DNA of 64,000 nucleotides from Paenibacillus humicola (GTDB lineage: Bacteria > Bacillota > Bacilli > Paenibacillales > Paenibacillaceae). Positions 24,293 through 32,584 of this stretch are shown here, piece after piece (position 1 is the stretch's first letter; each line of letters opens with the position of its first letter). The notes beneath the pieces were generated by a model. The model saw only the letters and a list, made by a program, of their open reading frames with translations. It made no database searches and had not been told where the DNA came from. The stretch lies in the NCBI RefSeq assembly GCF_028826105.1, contig NZ_JAQGPL010000001.1, forward strand, positions 1,638,501-1,702,500, read 5' to 3'. The position numbers and the translations under genes are program-made.

Positions 24293-25513
24293 TCACCGCC
24301 GCTCGTTACGTTTCTCTTCCAGTATCGGTTTGCCCGAAATTCTGCCTTGCGTGAGAAGCAGCGTATCCGTGTCGAAGCGGACTTTAATGGAAGCAAAACG
24401 TTCCGGCCAGTCCGATTTCCATTTCTTCCATAGCCCCGGGCGCGCCCTGTAAACATCGTTGCCGATATCGAGGAGGTCGGTCTTGTCCCGCTGCAAATGC
24501 CGGAGCGCAAGCTTCATTTCACGGTTGATCTCGTCCGAAACTCTGGCCTCGAATTCCCTTTCCCCGGCGATGTCGTCAATGTTCGAACAGGGGAGCTCGA
24601 CGGCGGACACCGTGGCGCGAACCTTATAGGCAACGTTCACGCCTTCCGCGGTTATGCCGACGCTCCTGTCCGCCTTCAGATTGAGCACTTCGACCGCTTC
24701 ATGCGCCTGCGGCGGCCGGCCCGCCTTTATTTCCGCGCACGGGACTTCGATGACGCCGCCTTTGTACTTGTTCATCAGCATCAGCAGCCCTTCGTTCTCC
24801 GTGCCGGTCAGCCGGTCCTTCATCAGCCCGTCCTGGATGACCGCAACGCCCGAAACCTTCGGTTCGCGCCCGGCTTCTTCCGGGCTCAGGCTCATATACG
24901 GCAGTCCTGCGGAACGGGTCTGGCTTCGCAGCGATATGGCCAGCTTGAGCAGGGACGATTCGAACGATTTGCCGGCGAAGCGGCTCGCGAACCGTTCGCT
25001 TAGAAAATACTGCTGGCTCGACGTGCTCTCGATAAACGGCTTGGTATCGAAATAGGGGGAAGCGGCGCCGCGCGTGACGATGGTAATGCTCGTCATCCGG
25101 GGCTCGCGGTCGCGGTAAAAAAAATCGAGCAGCGAGGCGAGCTTTATTTTGCGGACGAGCCGCTCGCTGATGAGCAGGACCCTCATATGGCTGAACTGCG
25201 CTTTCCGTCCGAGATGAGTCGTAATGTCATGAATCGCCTCGGCGACCGTATCGTCCATCGCCTTGATATTGATGTACGGGTTGACGGATTTTCCTTTGGC
25301 CTGAATCGTTTGCGACGGTTTGTACACCTGCAGGGTAACGAGTACTTTTCCGTTCTTCGATTCATCGAGCGCGGCACCCATGACAAACGCCCGCTCGGGC
25401 AGCTCGGCACGGTCGCCGCAGCCGGTCAGCGCAAGTGCGGATATCGCAAGAATCAGAGGCAGACGAATGAACAATGACCGGGACGCTGCAAGCCGGTCGG
25501 CGTCTGTATGCAT
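24293..25513 (-). CDS. Spore germination receptor C subunit, Ger(x)C lipoprotein
   Basis: A 406-residue lipoprotein. After a basic N-terminus and hydrophobic stretch (LPLILAISALALTGCGD), the lipobox LTGC marks Cys for diacylglyceryl attachment on the outer face of the spore inner membrane. The body matches GerAC-type C subunits, with an early segment KGKSVNPYINIKAMDD and the characteristic late region SDEINREMKLALRHLQRDKT. ATG 25513 follows GAGGAGCTGCAGGTG; an in-frame start at 25549 precedes that site. It lies 49 bases after gerA. Together with A and B it forms the nutrient-sensing receptor. Confidence 0.92.
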   Translation of the reverse strand: MHTDADRLAASRSLFIRLPLILAISALALTGCGDRAELPERAFVMGAALDESKNGKVLVTLQVYKPSQTIQAKGKSVNPYINIKAMDDTVAEAIHDITTHLGRKAQFSHMRVLLISERLVRKIKLASLLDFFYRDREPRMTSITIVTRGAASPYFDTKPFIESTSSQQYFLSERFASRFAGKSFESSLLKLAISLRSQTRSAGLPYMSLSPEEAGREPKVSGVAVIQDGLMKDRLTGTENEGLLMLMNKYKGGVIEVPCAEIKAGRPPQAHEAVEVLNLKADRSVGITAEGVNVAYKVRATVSAVELPCSNIDDIAGEREFEARVSDEINREMKLALRHLQRDKTDLLDIGNDVYRARPGLWKKWKSDWPERFASIKVRFDTDTLLLTQGRISGKPILEEKRNERR

Positions 25514-25562
25514 CACCTGCAGCTCCTCTCTTTCGTCGTGCTGAAGCATTGCCGATAAGCGG

Positions 25563-27044
25563 TTATTTCGGCTGCGGTTTCGGCCCGGATGGCATTTTTC
25601 GCTTCTCCGCCAGCGACTTCAGCGGCTTTCGGTAAAACGTATCGCGGATTTGTCCGGGTACCCACGGTGCCAGCGGCATCATATAAGGAACGCCAAGCGA
25701 TTTGAGGTTGACCAGATGGATCCACAGCAGCAGGTAGCCGATCATCAGGCCGAAGCCGCCGAGCAGCGCCGCGAGAATCATCAAAGGAAGCTGAACGAGC
25801 CGCAGGGCGATCGCAAAATTATACTGCGGCAGCGAGAAGGAAGCGATGCCGGTCAGGGCGGTAACCACGACCATAATCGGGGATGCGATGCCCGCGTTGA
25901 TCGCCGCTTCCCCGACCACGAGCGCGCCGACGATGCTGACGGCGGAGCCGACGGGCCGCGGCAGCCGGATACCGGCTTCCCGCAGCAGCTCGAACGTGAA
26001 GGTCATCAGAACGGCCTCGGCGAAAGCGGGGAACGGAATCCCTTCCCTCGTATCGATGATGGCGAGAAGCAGCACCGTCGGAATCAGCTCGGGATGGAAC
26101 GTCGAGACGGCGATGTAGAGGCTCGGCAGCATCAGCGCGATCAGGAATGCGGCGATGCGCATCCAGCGGATTGCATTGGCAAACAGCGTCCGCTGATAGT
26201 AGTCCTCGCTCGACTGCAGCAGCTCGAAGAACAGCCCGGGACAAATCAGGATGCTGCCCGTTCCTTCGACGAGCACGATGATTTTCCCGTTCAGCAAAGC
26301 GGCTGCGGCCACATCGGTCCGTTCGGTGTAACGAAACTGCGGGAAAGGCGACATCCCGCTGTCCTCCAGGCAATCCTCGATATATGACGTCTCGAGAATA
26401 TCGCCTTCGGGCAGCAGCGAGAGACGCTTCTTGAATTCCGCCAGCACGTTTGGATCGACGACGCCGTCCAAATAACCGTAGGCCATCATCGTTTTCGAGT
26501 AGCCGCCGGTTTTTCGATAGGCCAGCTTGAAATTCGGATGCTGCAGCCGTTTCCGGATCATGCCGATATTTTTGCGCAGATTTTCGACCGTCGATTCGCG
26601 AGGACCCTGCACGACCGGTTCGGTCAGCGGCTCGCTCACCTGCCGCGTTTCGATCCGGCCGGCGTGGAAGCCGACGGCGCGGTTCCAGCCGTCGACGAGG
26701 ACGACGAGGCAGCCCTCCATCAGGTTCCGGACGAGATCCTCGGCCTGCTCGATCAAGAAGGCGGAATCCCGCGTGGCGGCGTGGCGGGTCAAATGATCGC
26801 GGATCATGCCGGCCGTCACTTCGGTTCCCGGCCCGATTTCATGCGCGACCAGATCCTGCATCAGCTGCTTGAAGTGGTTCCGGCTTTTGTCGAGCACAAG
26901 CGTATCGAAATAGACCGATACCGCGACGCTGGCCATTTCGGGACCGTACTGCCACGGAATTACGGTCAGGTCGTCGCAGCCGTCGAACACCTTTTGAATG
27001 AGCGCGATATTGTGTTCGATCCGGCCGGAAAGGGCGGTCGGCAT
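25563..27044 (-). CDS. Spore germination receptor A subunit (GerAA family)
   Basis: A 493-residue protein: a soluble N-terminal part (about residues 1-275, with VVLVDGWNRAVGFHAGRIET and DCLEDSGMSPFPQFRYTERT, a highly conserved GerA region), then about five transmembrane helices from RWMRIAAFLIALMLPSLYIA to GGFGLMIGYLLLWIHLVNLK, and a basic cytoplasmic tail. The motif PRPVGSAVSIVGALVVGEAA is typical. AAGGAGG precedes ATG 27044. It is the first gene of the receptor operon; forespore (sigma-G) transcription is expected from the family, but I could not identify a convincing sigma-G promoter in the 226 bases upstream. Confidence 0.94.
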   Translation of the reverse strand: MPTALSGRIEHNIALIQKVFDGCDDLTVIPWQYGPEMASVAVSVYFDTLVLDKSRNHFKQLMQDLVAHEIGPGTEVTAGMIRDHLTRHAATRDSAFLIEQAEDLVRNLMEGCLVVLVDGWNRAVGFHAGRIETRQVSEPLTEPVVQGPRESTVENLRKNIGMIRKRLQHPNFKLAYRKTGGYSKTMMAYGYLDGVVDPNVLAEFKKRLSLLPEGDILETSYIEDCLEDSGMSPFPQFRYTERTDVAAAALLNGKIIVLVEGTGSILICPGLFFELLQSSEDYYQRTLFANAIRWMRIAAFLIALMLPSLYIAVSTFHPELIPTVLLLAIIDTREGIPFPAFAEAVLMTFTFELLREAGIRLPRPVGSAVSIVGALVVGEAAINAGIASPIMVVVTALTGIASFSLPQYNFAIALRLVQLPLMILAALLGGFGLMIGYLLLWIHLVNLKSLGVPYMMPLAPWVPGQIRDTFYRKPLKSLAEKRKMPSGPKPQPK

Positions 27045-27270
27045 GGCGGACGGCCTCCTTGCGTGATGCTTTTTTAAAGGGTTCCAATTTCTGACTGTAT
27101 TTATTCATTCATGGAATAGGATGCGGCAGGCTGGGAAAAGCGGCTGCAATCCTACATTTCTCCATATGAGTGCTATATGCGTCCATGTTCACAACCCCCG
27201 CGCCGGCCTATACTAGTAACGTTGAGGCTGCGCCAAGACTGACATTGTCCTTAAGGAGGCTGCATACAAT

Positions 27271-29460
27271 ATGGCGGTTTTGTATGACGAGCATAAACAG
27301 GTATTTCACCTGCAGACGAAAAACATGAGCTATGCGTTTTGTGCCCTGCGAGGGTTCCCGGCCCATCTGTACTGGGGGCGGAAAATAAAAGAAGCGGACC
27401 CGGACCGGCTGCTCGAGCGGCAGGAGCGCGCGTCCTTCAGCCCGAATCCGGTGCCCGAGGACCGCTCGATTTCGCTCGATACGCTGCCGCAGGAATATCC
27501 GGGCTACGGCTCGTCCGATTTCCGGAACCCGGCCTATGCGGTGCAGCTGGCGAACGGCACGACGGTGACGGAGCTGCTGCTGAGAGGCCACCGGATCGTA
27601 TCCGGCAAGTCGCAGCTGGAAGGGCTGCCGGCCGTTTACGCGGAGAGCGGGGACGGGGCCGAGACGCTGATCGTCGAGCTGGAAGATGCGGCATCCGGCC
27701 TTCGGGTCGAGCTTTCCTACACGGTGTTCCCGGCGTTCGACGCCATTATACGCTCCGCGCGGATCGTTAACGGGAGCGATTCCGTCATGTCCATGCAGCG
27801 CGCGCTCAGCGCAAGCGTCGATCTGCCGCACGACCGCTTCGAAATGCTGCAGCTGTCCGGCGCCTGGGGGCGCGAGCGTTATATCCACCGCAGAGCGCTT
27901 GTGCCCGGCACGCAGTCGGTCGAGAGCCGACGGGGAGCGAGCAGCCATATGCAAAATCCGTTCTTCGCGCTGCTGTCCGAAGGGTCGACGGAGGATACCG
28001 GCGAAGTGTACGGCTTCAGCCTCGTATACAGCGGCAGCTTCGCCGGCGGCGTCGAGGTGGACCAGTTCCATACCGCGCGGGCGTACATCGGCATCAACCC
28101 GTTCGATTTCTCCTGGCGTCTGGAGCCGGGAGAATCGTTCCAGACGCCGGAAGCGGTGATGGTCTTCTCTGCGGAAGGACTGGGCGGCATGTCGCGCGCG
28201 TATCACGAGCTGTACCGGACGAGGCTGTGCCGCGGCGCTTTCCGCGATGCCGCCCGGCCGATTCTGGTCAACAACTGGGAAGCGACCTATTTCAATTTTA
28301 ACGCCGATAAAATCGAAGCGATCGCCAAGGCGGGCAGCGAGCTCGGGATCGAATTGCTCGTGCTGGACGACGGCTGGTTCGGCCGCCGCGACAGCGACAA
28401 CTGCTCGCTTGGCGACTGGGTCGTCGACAAAAACAAGCTGCCCGGCGGGCTCAAGGATTTGGCCGACCGCGTGCGCAGCCAAGGCCTGCAGTTCGGGCTG
28501 TGGTTCGAGCCGGAAATGGTTTCGCCCGACAGTGACCTGTACCGGGCGCATCCGGACTGGTGCCTGCATGTGCCGGGGCGCCGCCGGTCGGAAGGGCGCC
28601 GGCAGCTGATTCTCGACCTTTCCCGTCCGGACGTGCAGGATTACATCACGGACGCGGTCGGGGCCATTCTCGAGAGCGCGCCGATCACCTACGTCAAATG
28701 GGACATGAACCGCAACATGTCGGAGATCGGCTCGGCTCTGCTGCCGCCCGAGCGCCAGCGCGAGACGGCGCACCGCTATATGCTCGGCTTGTACAGCGTG
28801 CTGGAGCGGATCACGTCGAAATTCCCGCATATCCTCTTCGAAAGCTGCTCCGGCGGCGGCGGGCGTTTCGATCCGGGCATGCTGTATTACATGCCGCAAA
28901 CGTGGACGAGCGATAATTCGGATGCCATATCCCGGCTTAAAATCCAGTACGGCACAAGCATCGTTTATCCGGTCAGCACGATGGGGGCGCACGTCTCCGC
29001 GGTTCCGAATCATCAGGTCGGCCGCATGACGCCGCTGAAGACGCGGGGCGACGTCGCGATGTCGGGCAATTTTGGCTACGAGCTCGATTTGACGCTGTTT
29101 ACGGAGGAAGAGAAGGACGAAGTGAAGCGTCAGGTCGCCCTGGTGAAGGAAGTGCGCGAGCTGGTGCAGTACGGCCTTTTCTACCGTTTGCTCAGCCCGT
29201 TCGAAGGAAACGAGACCGCCTGGATGTTCGTCGCTCCGGACCGCAGCGAGGCGCTTGCGGTGCACGTTCAGACGCTGAACGAGCCGAACCAGCCGCTCGG
29301 CCGTCTTCGACTGAAAGGGCTCGACCCGAATGGCCGATATGAGCTGCTCGGTACGGGACGTGCCGTTTACGGCGACGAGCTGATGAACGCCGGCATCCCG
29401 AAGCAGCGGCCGCATTCCGATTTTGCAAGCGCCGTTTACCGGTTCCGCCGCGTGGAATAA
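27271..29460 (+). CDS. Alpha-galactosidase, glycoside hydrolase family 36
   Basis: A 729-residue GH36 enzyme, the length of the AgaN/AgaA type of Geobacillus. It removes terminal alpha-galactose from melibiose, raffinose and related sugars with retention. The nucleophile Asp478 (YVKWDMNRN) and acid/base Asp548 (TWTSDNSDA) fall at exactly the numbers known for the Geobacillus enzyme; the substrate loops GIELLVLDDGWFGRRDSDN and FESCSGGGGRFDPG are intact. An N-terminal beta-supersandwich (about 1-330), TIM barrel (about 331-640) and C-terminal sheet are seen. There is no signal peptide: it is cytoplasmic. AAGGAGG precedes ATG 27271; TATACT at 27209-27214 may be its -10. A second, unrelated alpha-galactosidase (GH4) lies at 35.5 kb. 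Confidence 0.95.
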   Translation: MAVLYDEHKQVFHLQTKNMSYAFCALRGFPAHLYWGRKIKEADPDRLLERQERASFSPNPVPEDRSISLDTLPQEYPGYGSSDFRNPAYAVQLANGTTVTELLLRGHRIVSGKSQLEGLPAVYAESGDGAETLIVELEDAASGLRVELSYTVFPAFDAIIRSARIVNGSDSVMSMQRALSASVDLPHDRFEMLQLSGAWGRERYIHRRALVPGTQSVESRRGASSHMQNPFFALLSEGSTEDTGEVYGFSLVYSGSFAGGVEVDQFHTARAYIGINPFDFSWRLEPGESFQTPEAVMVFSAEGLGGMSRAYHELYRTRLCRGAFRDAARPILVNNWEATYFNFNADKIEAIAKAGSELGIELLVLDDGWFGRRDSDNCSLGDWVVDKNKLPGGLKDLADRVRSQGLQFGLWFEPEMVSPDSDLYRAHPDWCLHVPGRRRSEGRRQLILDLSRPDVQDYITDAVGAILESAPITYVKWDMNRNMSEIGSALLPPERQRETAHRYMLGLYSVLERITSKFPHILFESCSGGGGRFDPGMLYYMPQTWTSDNSDAISRLKIQYGTSIVYPVSTMGAHVSAVPNHQVGRMTPLKTRGDVAMSGNFGYELDLTLFTEEEKDEVKRQVALVKEVRELVQYGLFYRLLSPFEGNETAWMFVAPDRSEALAVHVQTLNEPNQPLGRLRLKGLDPNGRYELLGTGRAVYGDELMNAGIPKQRPHSDFASAVYRFRRVE

Positions 29461-29582
29461 AACAGGCCCGGACGAGTATAACGGCATCCGGTTCATAGGG
29501 GCGAATACGGTACAAAGCACAGGGACAGCCTGTCGCTCTCCGGCATAGGATGTAGCATCCACATGCTTGGGGAGAGGTGAGG

Positions 29583-29981
29583 ATGTTGTCGCAAACCGCC
29601 GTAAGCTCCCTGTCGGCCGTTGTTGGAGCGGCGGTGACCTTCGCGTTCGGAGGATGGTCCGAATCGCTGACCGTGCTTCTGGTGGCGATGGCGATCGATT
29701 ATATTACGGGCGTCACGGCCGCGATAAGCCAAAAGGAAGGCTTAAGCAGTATCGTCGGCGCAATGGGTCTGGCCAAGAAAGGCATCATGCTTCTGGTCAT
29801 TCTGCTCGCCCACCGGATCGATCTGCTGCTCGGCCTGCAGAACGACTTGGCGATGGGAGCCGCCGTTTATTTCTATCTGGCAAACGAGCTCATCTCGATT
29901 ACCGAAAATCTCGGGCAAATCGGCGTGCCGCTGCCGGACAGGCTCCGCGGGCTGATCGAGCAGCTCAAAAACAAAAAATGA
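29583..29981 (+). CDS. Phage holin family protein (Holin_4/TcdE-like)
   Basis: A 132-residue membrane protein with three hydrophobic segments: about residues 10-27, 31-48 (LTVLLVAMAIDYITGVTAAI) and 68-83 (GIMLLVILLAHRIDLL). The motifs AIDYITGVTAAI and VYFYLANELISITENLGQIG are those of the phage_holin_4_1 family, which also has chromosomal members such as TcdE-like toxin-release proteins. ATG 29583 follows GAGAGGTGAGG; an earlier GTG at 29577 overlaps it. No endolysin, phage genes or toxin lie beside it, so it is a lone chromosomal holin. A terminator follows at 30023-30070. Confidence 0.88.
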   Translation: MLSQTAVSSLSAVVGAAVTFAFGGWSESLTVLLVAMAIDYITGVTAAISQKEGLSSIVGAMGLAKKGIMLLVILLAHRIDLLLGLQNDLAMGAAVYFYLANELISITENLGQIGVPLPDRLRGLIEQLKNKK

Positions 29982-30022
29982 ACCGCAATCGGGCGGTTCA
30001 GATCAGCAAAGCAACTGCAACA

Positions 30023-30070
30023 AGCCGTTCCGGTGGCGCGACCTGCGCTCAGGACGGCTGTTTTAATTTT
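30023..30070 (+). terminator. Probable Rho-independent terminator
   Basis: AGCCG-TCC pairs with GGA-CGGCT with a bulged T, followed by TTTTAATTTTT. A tighter hairpin, TGAACCGC/GCGGTTCA at 29979-30000, overlaps the holin stop codon but lacks a T run. Confidence 0.6.
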
Positions 30071-30192
30071 TAGAAAGGTTAAATGGCTGTTTTCCTTTCT
30101 ATACCGATCGAGGGGAAGAAGCTCGATCCGTTGCAAAAAGGCGGCGTCATCCGTTTTCTGCTTGAGCGGCATCATTTGCCTGCCGGACCTGG

Positions 30193-30221
30193 TTGCATTC
30201 GCCGAACTTTTCCGTTATAAT
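30193..30221 (+). promoter_or_regulatory. Strong sigma-A type promoter
   Basis: TTGCAT (30193-30198), 17-bp spacer, perfect TATAAT (30216-30221), 47 bases before the start of the unknown gene at 30269. Confidence 0.75.
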
Positions 30222-30268
30222 TGGAACAAACAAACAGGAACAAATGTTCGTATATGGAGGGTTCGTCG

Positions 30269-30646
30269 ATGGCCGTGGACAGCAAACTGCAGCCTTCCGT
30301 TCAGATCGGCAAGGAGCTTGAGATTGTCAAACGATTTGTATTGCTTGGCGTCACGATGCGCATTCTAAATCACGATATCCGCGTCATCGGCGCTTCGAAG
30401 GCGAAGCTGCCGCGCCTCTACGAGTCGATTTTGCGGGCTTTGCAGGACCGCGTGCTGCTGGAGCTCGCCGCGCTTCGGAGGCAGTTCCGCGAAAGCGGCA
30501 TCCGCATTCTCGAGGAGCGCCAGACGCCCGATCATATGACGGCGCGATACGTCTGCCGCGGCTACGAACATTCGTTTTCGCTGCTCTGGCCGTTCGTGCG
30601 GGCGGAGTCGGAGCGGCTGCTCAAAGCCTATGCAGCGGAGCAATAA
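30269..30646 (+). CDS. Conserved-looking protein of unknown function
   Basis: A 125-residue soluble protein, mostly helical (LQPSVQIGKELEIVKRFVLL; KLPRLYESILRALQDRVLLE) with a C-terminal strand region around DHMTARYVCRGYEHSFSLLW. It has one Cys, no signal and no membrane segment. TGGAGG 8 bases before ATG 30269 decides the start over the upstream in-frame codons at 30221 and 30254, of which the first overlaps the -10. It is monocistronic with a strong promoter, so probably well expressed in growing cells. No family recognised. Confidence 0.72.
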   Translation: MAVDSKLQPSVQIGKELEIVKRFVLLGVTMRILNHDIRVIGASKAKLPRLYESILRALQDRVLLELAALRRQFRESGIRILEERQTPDHMTARYVCRGYEHSFSLLWPFVRAESERLLKAYAAEQ

Positions 30647-30747
30647 CGCAATGCAAACGCATCGCAAACGCGGCGCAGAACCTGTTTCAGAATGTTCATT
30701 ATTTTGTCAAAAAACCAAAAAAGTTTGCCGCTTCCCTTTGTTTAAGG

Positions 30748-30777
30748 TTGAGATTGCGGGACGATCTTAGGTAATAT
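30748..30777 (+). promoter_or_regulatory. Candidate promoter of the CuA protein gene
   Basis: TTGAGA (30748-30753), 18-bp spacer, TAATAT (30772-30777), 40 bases before ATG 30818. Confidence 0.6.
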
Positions 30778-30817
30778 AGGGAGTAGACATTTTGATGGCA
30801 AAGGGGAGCAAGTAGCA

Positions 30818-31201
30818 ATGCATAAGTGGATTATGTTCATCGTATTTGCGGCGGCATCGGTCTTGGCCGTCGTTTTGCTGACAACCCAAATGCCGGCGAA
30901 GCCAGTGGACGAAGCGTCGACGCTGCCGCCGGGCGAAGAGCTGCTGAAAGTGGAAGCGAACGCCGACTTTACTTACGATCAGAAGGAATACCACGTCAAG
31001 AAGGGCCAGAAATACAAGCTCGAGCTCGTGAACAAAAGCGGTCTCCACGGCCTTGCCATTCCCGATTTCAATATCGATCTTAACGAAGACAAGATGTCGC
31101 AGGAAGTGACATTCGACAAGGCCGGGACGTTCCAGATGCACTGCTCGGTCATGTGCGGCGTCGGCCATCCGAATATGAAGTCCGTTCTGATCGTGGAATA
31201 A
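30818..31201 (+). CDS. Membrane-anchored stand-alone CuA cupredoxin
   Basis: A 127-residue protein: one N-terminal transmembrane anchor (about residues 5-22, IMFIVFAAASVLAVVLLT), a short linker, and a cupredoxin domain exposed outside the cell. All side-chain ligands of a binuclear CuA centre of cytochrome c oxidase subunit II are present: His77, Cys109, Cys113, His117 and Met120 in HCSVMCGVGHPNM. It lacks the two-helix hairpin of a true subunit II, and no subunit I gene is nearby, so it may be an independent electron carrier, a copper sensor or a copper-delivery protein. GGGGAGC precedes ATG 30818. Single gene between a promoter and a terminator. Confidence 0.9.
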   Translation: MHKWIMFIVFAAASVLAVVLLTTQMPAKPVDEASTLPPGEELLKVEANADFTYDQKEYHVKKGQKYKLELVNKSGLHGLAIPDFNIDLNEDKMSQEVTFDKAGTFQMHCSVMCGVGHPNMKSVLIVE

Positions 31202-31209
31202 TGCATGCA

Positions 31210-31235
31210 AAAGGAGCCTACGCGGCTCCTTTTTT
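31210..31235 (+). terminator. Rho-independent terminator
   Basis: AAGGAGCC/GGCTCCTT stem around TACGC with a T run. It ends the CuA gene. Confidence 0.9.
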
Positions 31236-31292
31236 GAAATCAATAACTCCCTGCCGGCGGCAGGCAGCTAGCCGGGTGGAGACGTCCGTCAT

Positions 31293-31547
31293 TCAGCGCG
31301 CCGCGCGCCGCCGCCGGTCCCGTTCGATCAGCCAGTCGCACGCATAGCCGATCAGCGCCCAGCTGGCCACGGTCAGCACATACATCAGCAGGACGTTCAA
31401 ATCATGAAAATCGACGAACAGATCCGCGATCCAGCCGGGAACGCTGAACATGAAAAACACCATGTTGTGCGGATCGTACCCCGTCGCGTTATAAAGGCAG
31501 ATGGCAAGACCGATCAGCGTGGCGGCCGCCGTAACCCTGTAGCGCAT
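31293..31547 (-). CDS. Small membrane protein of unknown function
   Basis: An 84-residue protein with two hydrophobic segments, about residues 7-22 (AAATLIGLAICLYNATGY) and 51-70 (NVLLMYVLTVASWALIGYAC), the stretch between them also being rather hydrophobic (MVFFMFSVPGWIADL). The tail is strongly basic (ERDRRRRAAR), so the C-terminus is probably cytoplasmic. AAGGGGATGA lies ahead of ATG 31547 on the - strand. Convergent with the CuA gene and divergent to the Dabb gene. Function unknown. Confidence 0.7.
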   Translation of the reverse strand: MRYRVTAAATLIGLAICLYNATGYDPHNMVFFMFSVPGWIADLFVDFHDLNVLLMYVLTVASWALIGYACDWLIERDRRRRAAR

Positions 31548-31674
31548 GAAAGTTCATCCCCTTTGCAGGCAGTATGCCGTTAGCCGGCAGCTTGCCTTAT
31601 TATGCGACAAACCGGCGCCCCTCATGCGAAGGACGAAGGCCGCCGAAACCCAAATAAGGAGTGACTTGACCGCC

Positions 31675-31962
31675 GTGATTACCCATATCGTGCTGTTCAA
31701 ATTGAAGGACCGCTCGCCGGAGAGCGTGGCCCAAACGGTTCAGGTGCTGAGAAATATGGAAGGCAAAATCGAGGTGCTTCGTTCAATCGAGGTCGGCACC
31801 GACGTACTGCACTCGGAACGCTCGTACGACATCGCCTTGGTCACCCGCTTCGACTCGATGGAAGCGCTCGGCGAATATCAAGTGCATCCCGAGCATAAAA
31901 AAGTGATCGCCCATATGAGCGAGGTTCGCGAATCGTCGGTCAGCGTCGACTACGAATCCTGA
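31675..31962 (+). CDS. Dabb family (stress-responsive A/B barrel) protein
   Basis: A 95-residue protein with the Dabb/ferredoxin-like fold signature: start VITHIVLFKLKD, then IEVGTDVLHSERSYDIALVT and YQVHPEHKKVI. Members form dimeric barrels; the function is usually unknown. The frame is open from 31546, but GTG 31675 begins the family N-terminus, with AAGGAGTG upstream; TTG 31666 is the other option. It is followed 35 bases later by a DUF86 gene, possibly in one transcript. Confidence 0.87.
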   Translation: MITHIVLFKLKDRSPESVAQTVQVLRNMEGKIEVLRSIEVGTDVLHSERSYDIALVTRFDSMEALGEYQVHPEHKKVIAHMSEVRESSVSVDYES

Positions 31963-31997
31963 TTGCAGGGCGTGAAAGCGAAGGACGGTCCGATACT

Positions 31998-32426
31998 ATG
32001 TATTATGTGAATCGCGAACAGATCGACGCCAGATTAAACGCCATCCCCGAGCTGGCCGAAGCTTTGCGCGGCTTGGCCGCCGAATGGAACGGAAGCCTGC
32101 TGCAGGGGCTTGCCCAGGAGCGCGCGCTTCACCTGGCGGTCGAAACCGTTACGGATGTCGGCAGCTGCATCATTGACGGCTTTATTATGCGCGATGCGAG
32201 CAGCTACGAGGATATCGTGGATATTATCGCGGGCGAAGGCGTCTTCCCGCAGGAGCTGCGGGAGCCGCTGGCCTCGCTCGTCCGTCTGCGCCGGCCGCTC
32301 GTTCAGGACTATTACAAGTGGCCGCGCAGCGTGCTGCATGCGCTGACCGGCTCTGTCCCTGACGTACTGCTCCGGTTTAAAGCGGCCGTCGAAGCGTACC
32401 TTGCACGAGAGCTGGGCCCGAACTGA
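31998..32426 (+). CDS. DUF86/HepT-like protein (YutE type)
   Basis: A 142-residue helical protein like Bacillus YutE: MYYVNREQIDARL at the start, then DVGSCIIDGFIMRDASSYED, the diagnostic stretch of the family, and RRPLVQDYY near the end. HepT toxins of MNT/HepT systems use an R-x4-H-x-Y motif; here the matching place reads R-x4-Q-D-Y, so the catalytic His is missing, and there is no MNT (nucleotidyltransferase) gene beside it. It is therefore unlikely to be an active RNase-type or AMPylated toxin. Its ribosome binding site is weak (GCGAAGGAC). A terminator follows at 32440-32478. Confidence 0.8.
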   Translation: MYYVNREQIDARLNAIPELAEALRGLAAEWNGSLLQGLAQERALHLAVETVTDVGSCIIDGFIMRDASSYEDIVDIIAGEGVFPQELREPLASLVRLRRPLVQDYYKWPRSVLHALTGSVPDVLLRFKAAVEAYLARELGPN

Positions 32427-32439
32427 CGGCTGCGGCAGA

Positions 32440-32478
32440 AGCGGCAGGATCATCCGGTCCGTGCCGCTTTTTGTTTTG
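32440..32478 (+). terminator. Rho-independent terminator
   Basis: AGCGGCA (32440-32446) pairs with TGCCGCT (32462-32468), with an inner GGATCATCC hairpin, followed by TTTTTGTTTT. Confidence 0.8.
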
Positions 32479-32482
32479 TCGA

Positions 32483-32511
32483 TTTACGGGACGGGTAAAA
32501 TAAGTTACAAT
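32483..32511 (+). promoter_or_regulatory. Candidate promoter of the cysteine-rich regulator gene
   Basis: TTTACG (32483-32488), 17-bp spacer, TACAAT (32506-32511), directly after the terminator and 73 bases before the start codon. Confidence 0.6.
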
Positions 32512-32584
32512 GACGCTAACAGCGGGCAGGACTCGCAGAAGTTCCAGAGCCTGGCCGTGCCTTCAATCGGGGTGGTGACGAACA

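Noticed and set aside
27208-29562. 784-codon open frame on the - strand opposite the GH36 alpha-galactosidase gene
   Set aside because: It is an antisense shadow of GC-rich codons: Arg/His/Pro-rich composition, no ribosome binding site, no recognisable domain, and the + strand gene has exact catalytic residues.
29583-29981. Prophage remnant at the holin gene
   Set aside because: No capsid, tail, integrase, attachment site or endolysin sequence nearby; flanking genes are chromosomal metabolism.
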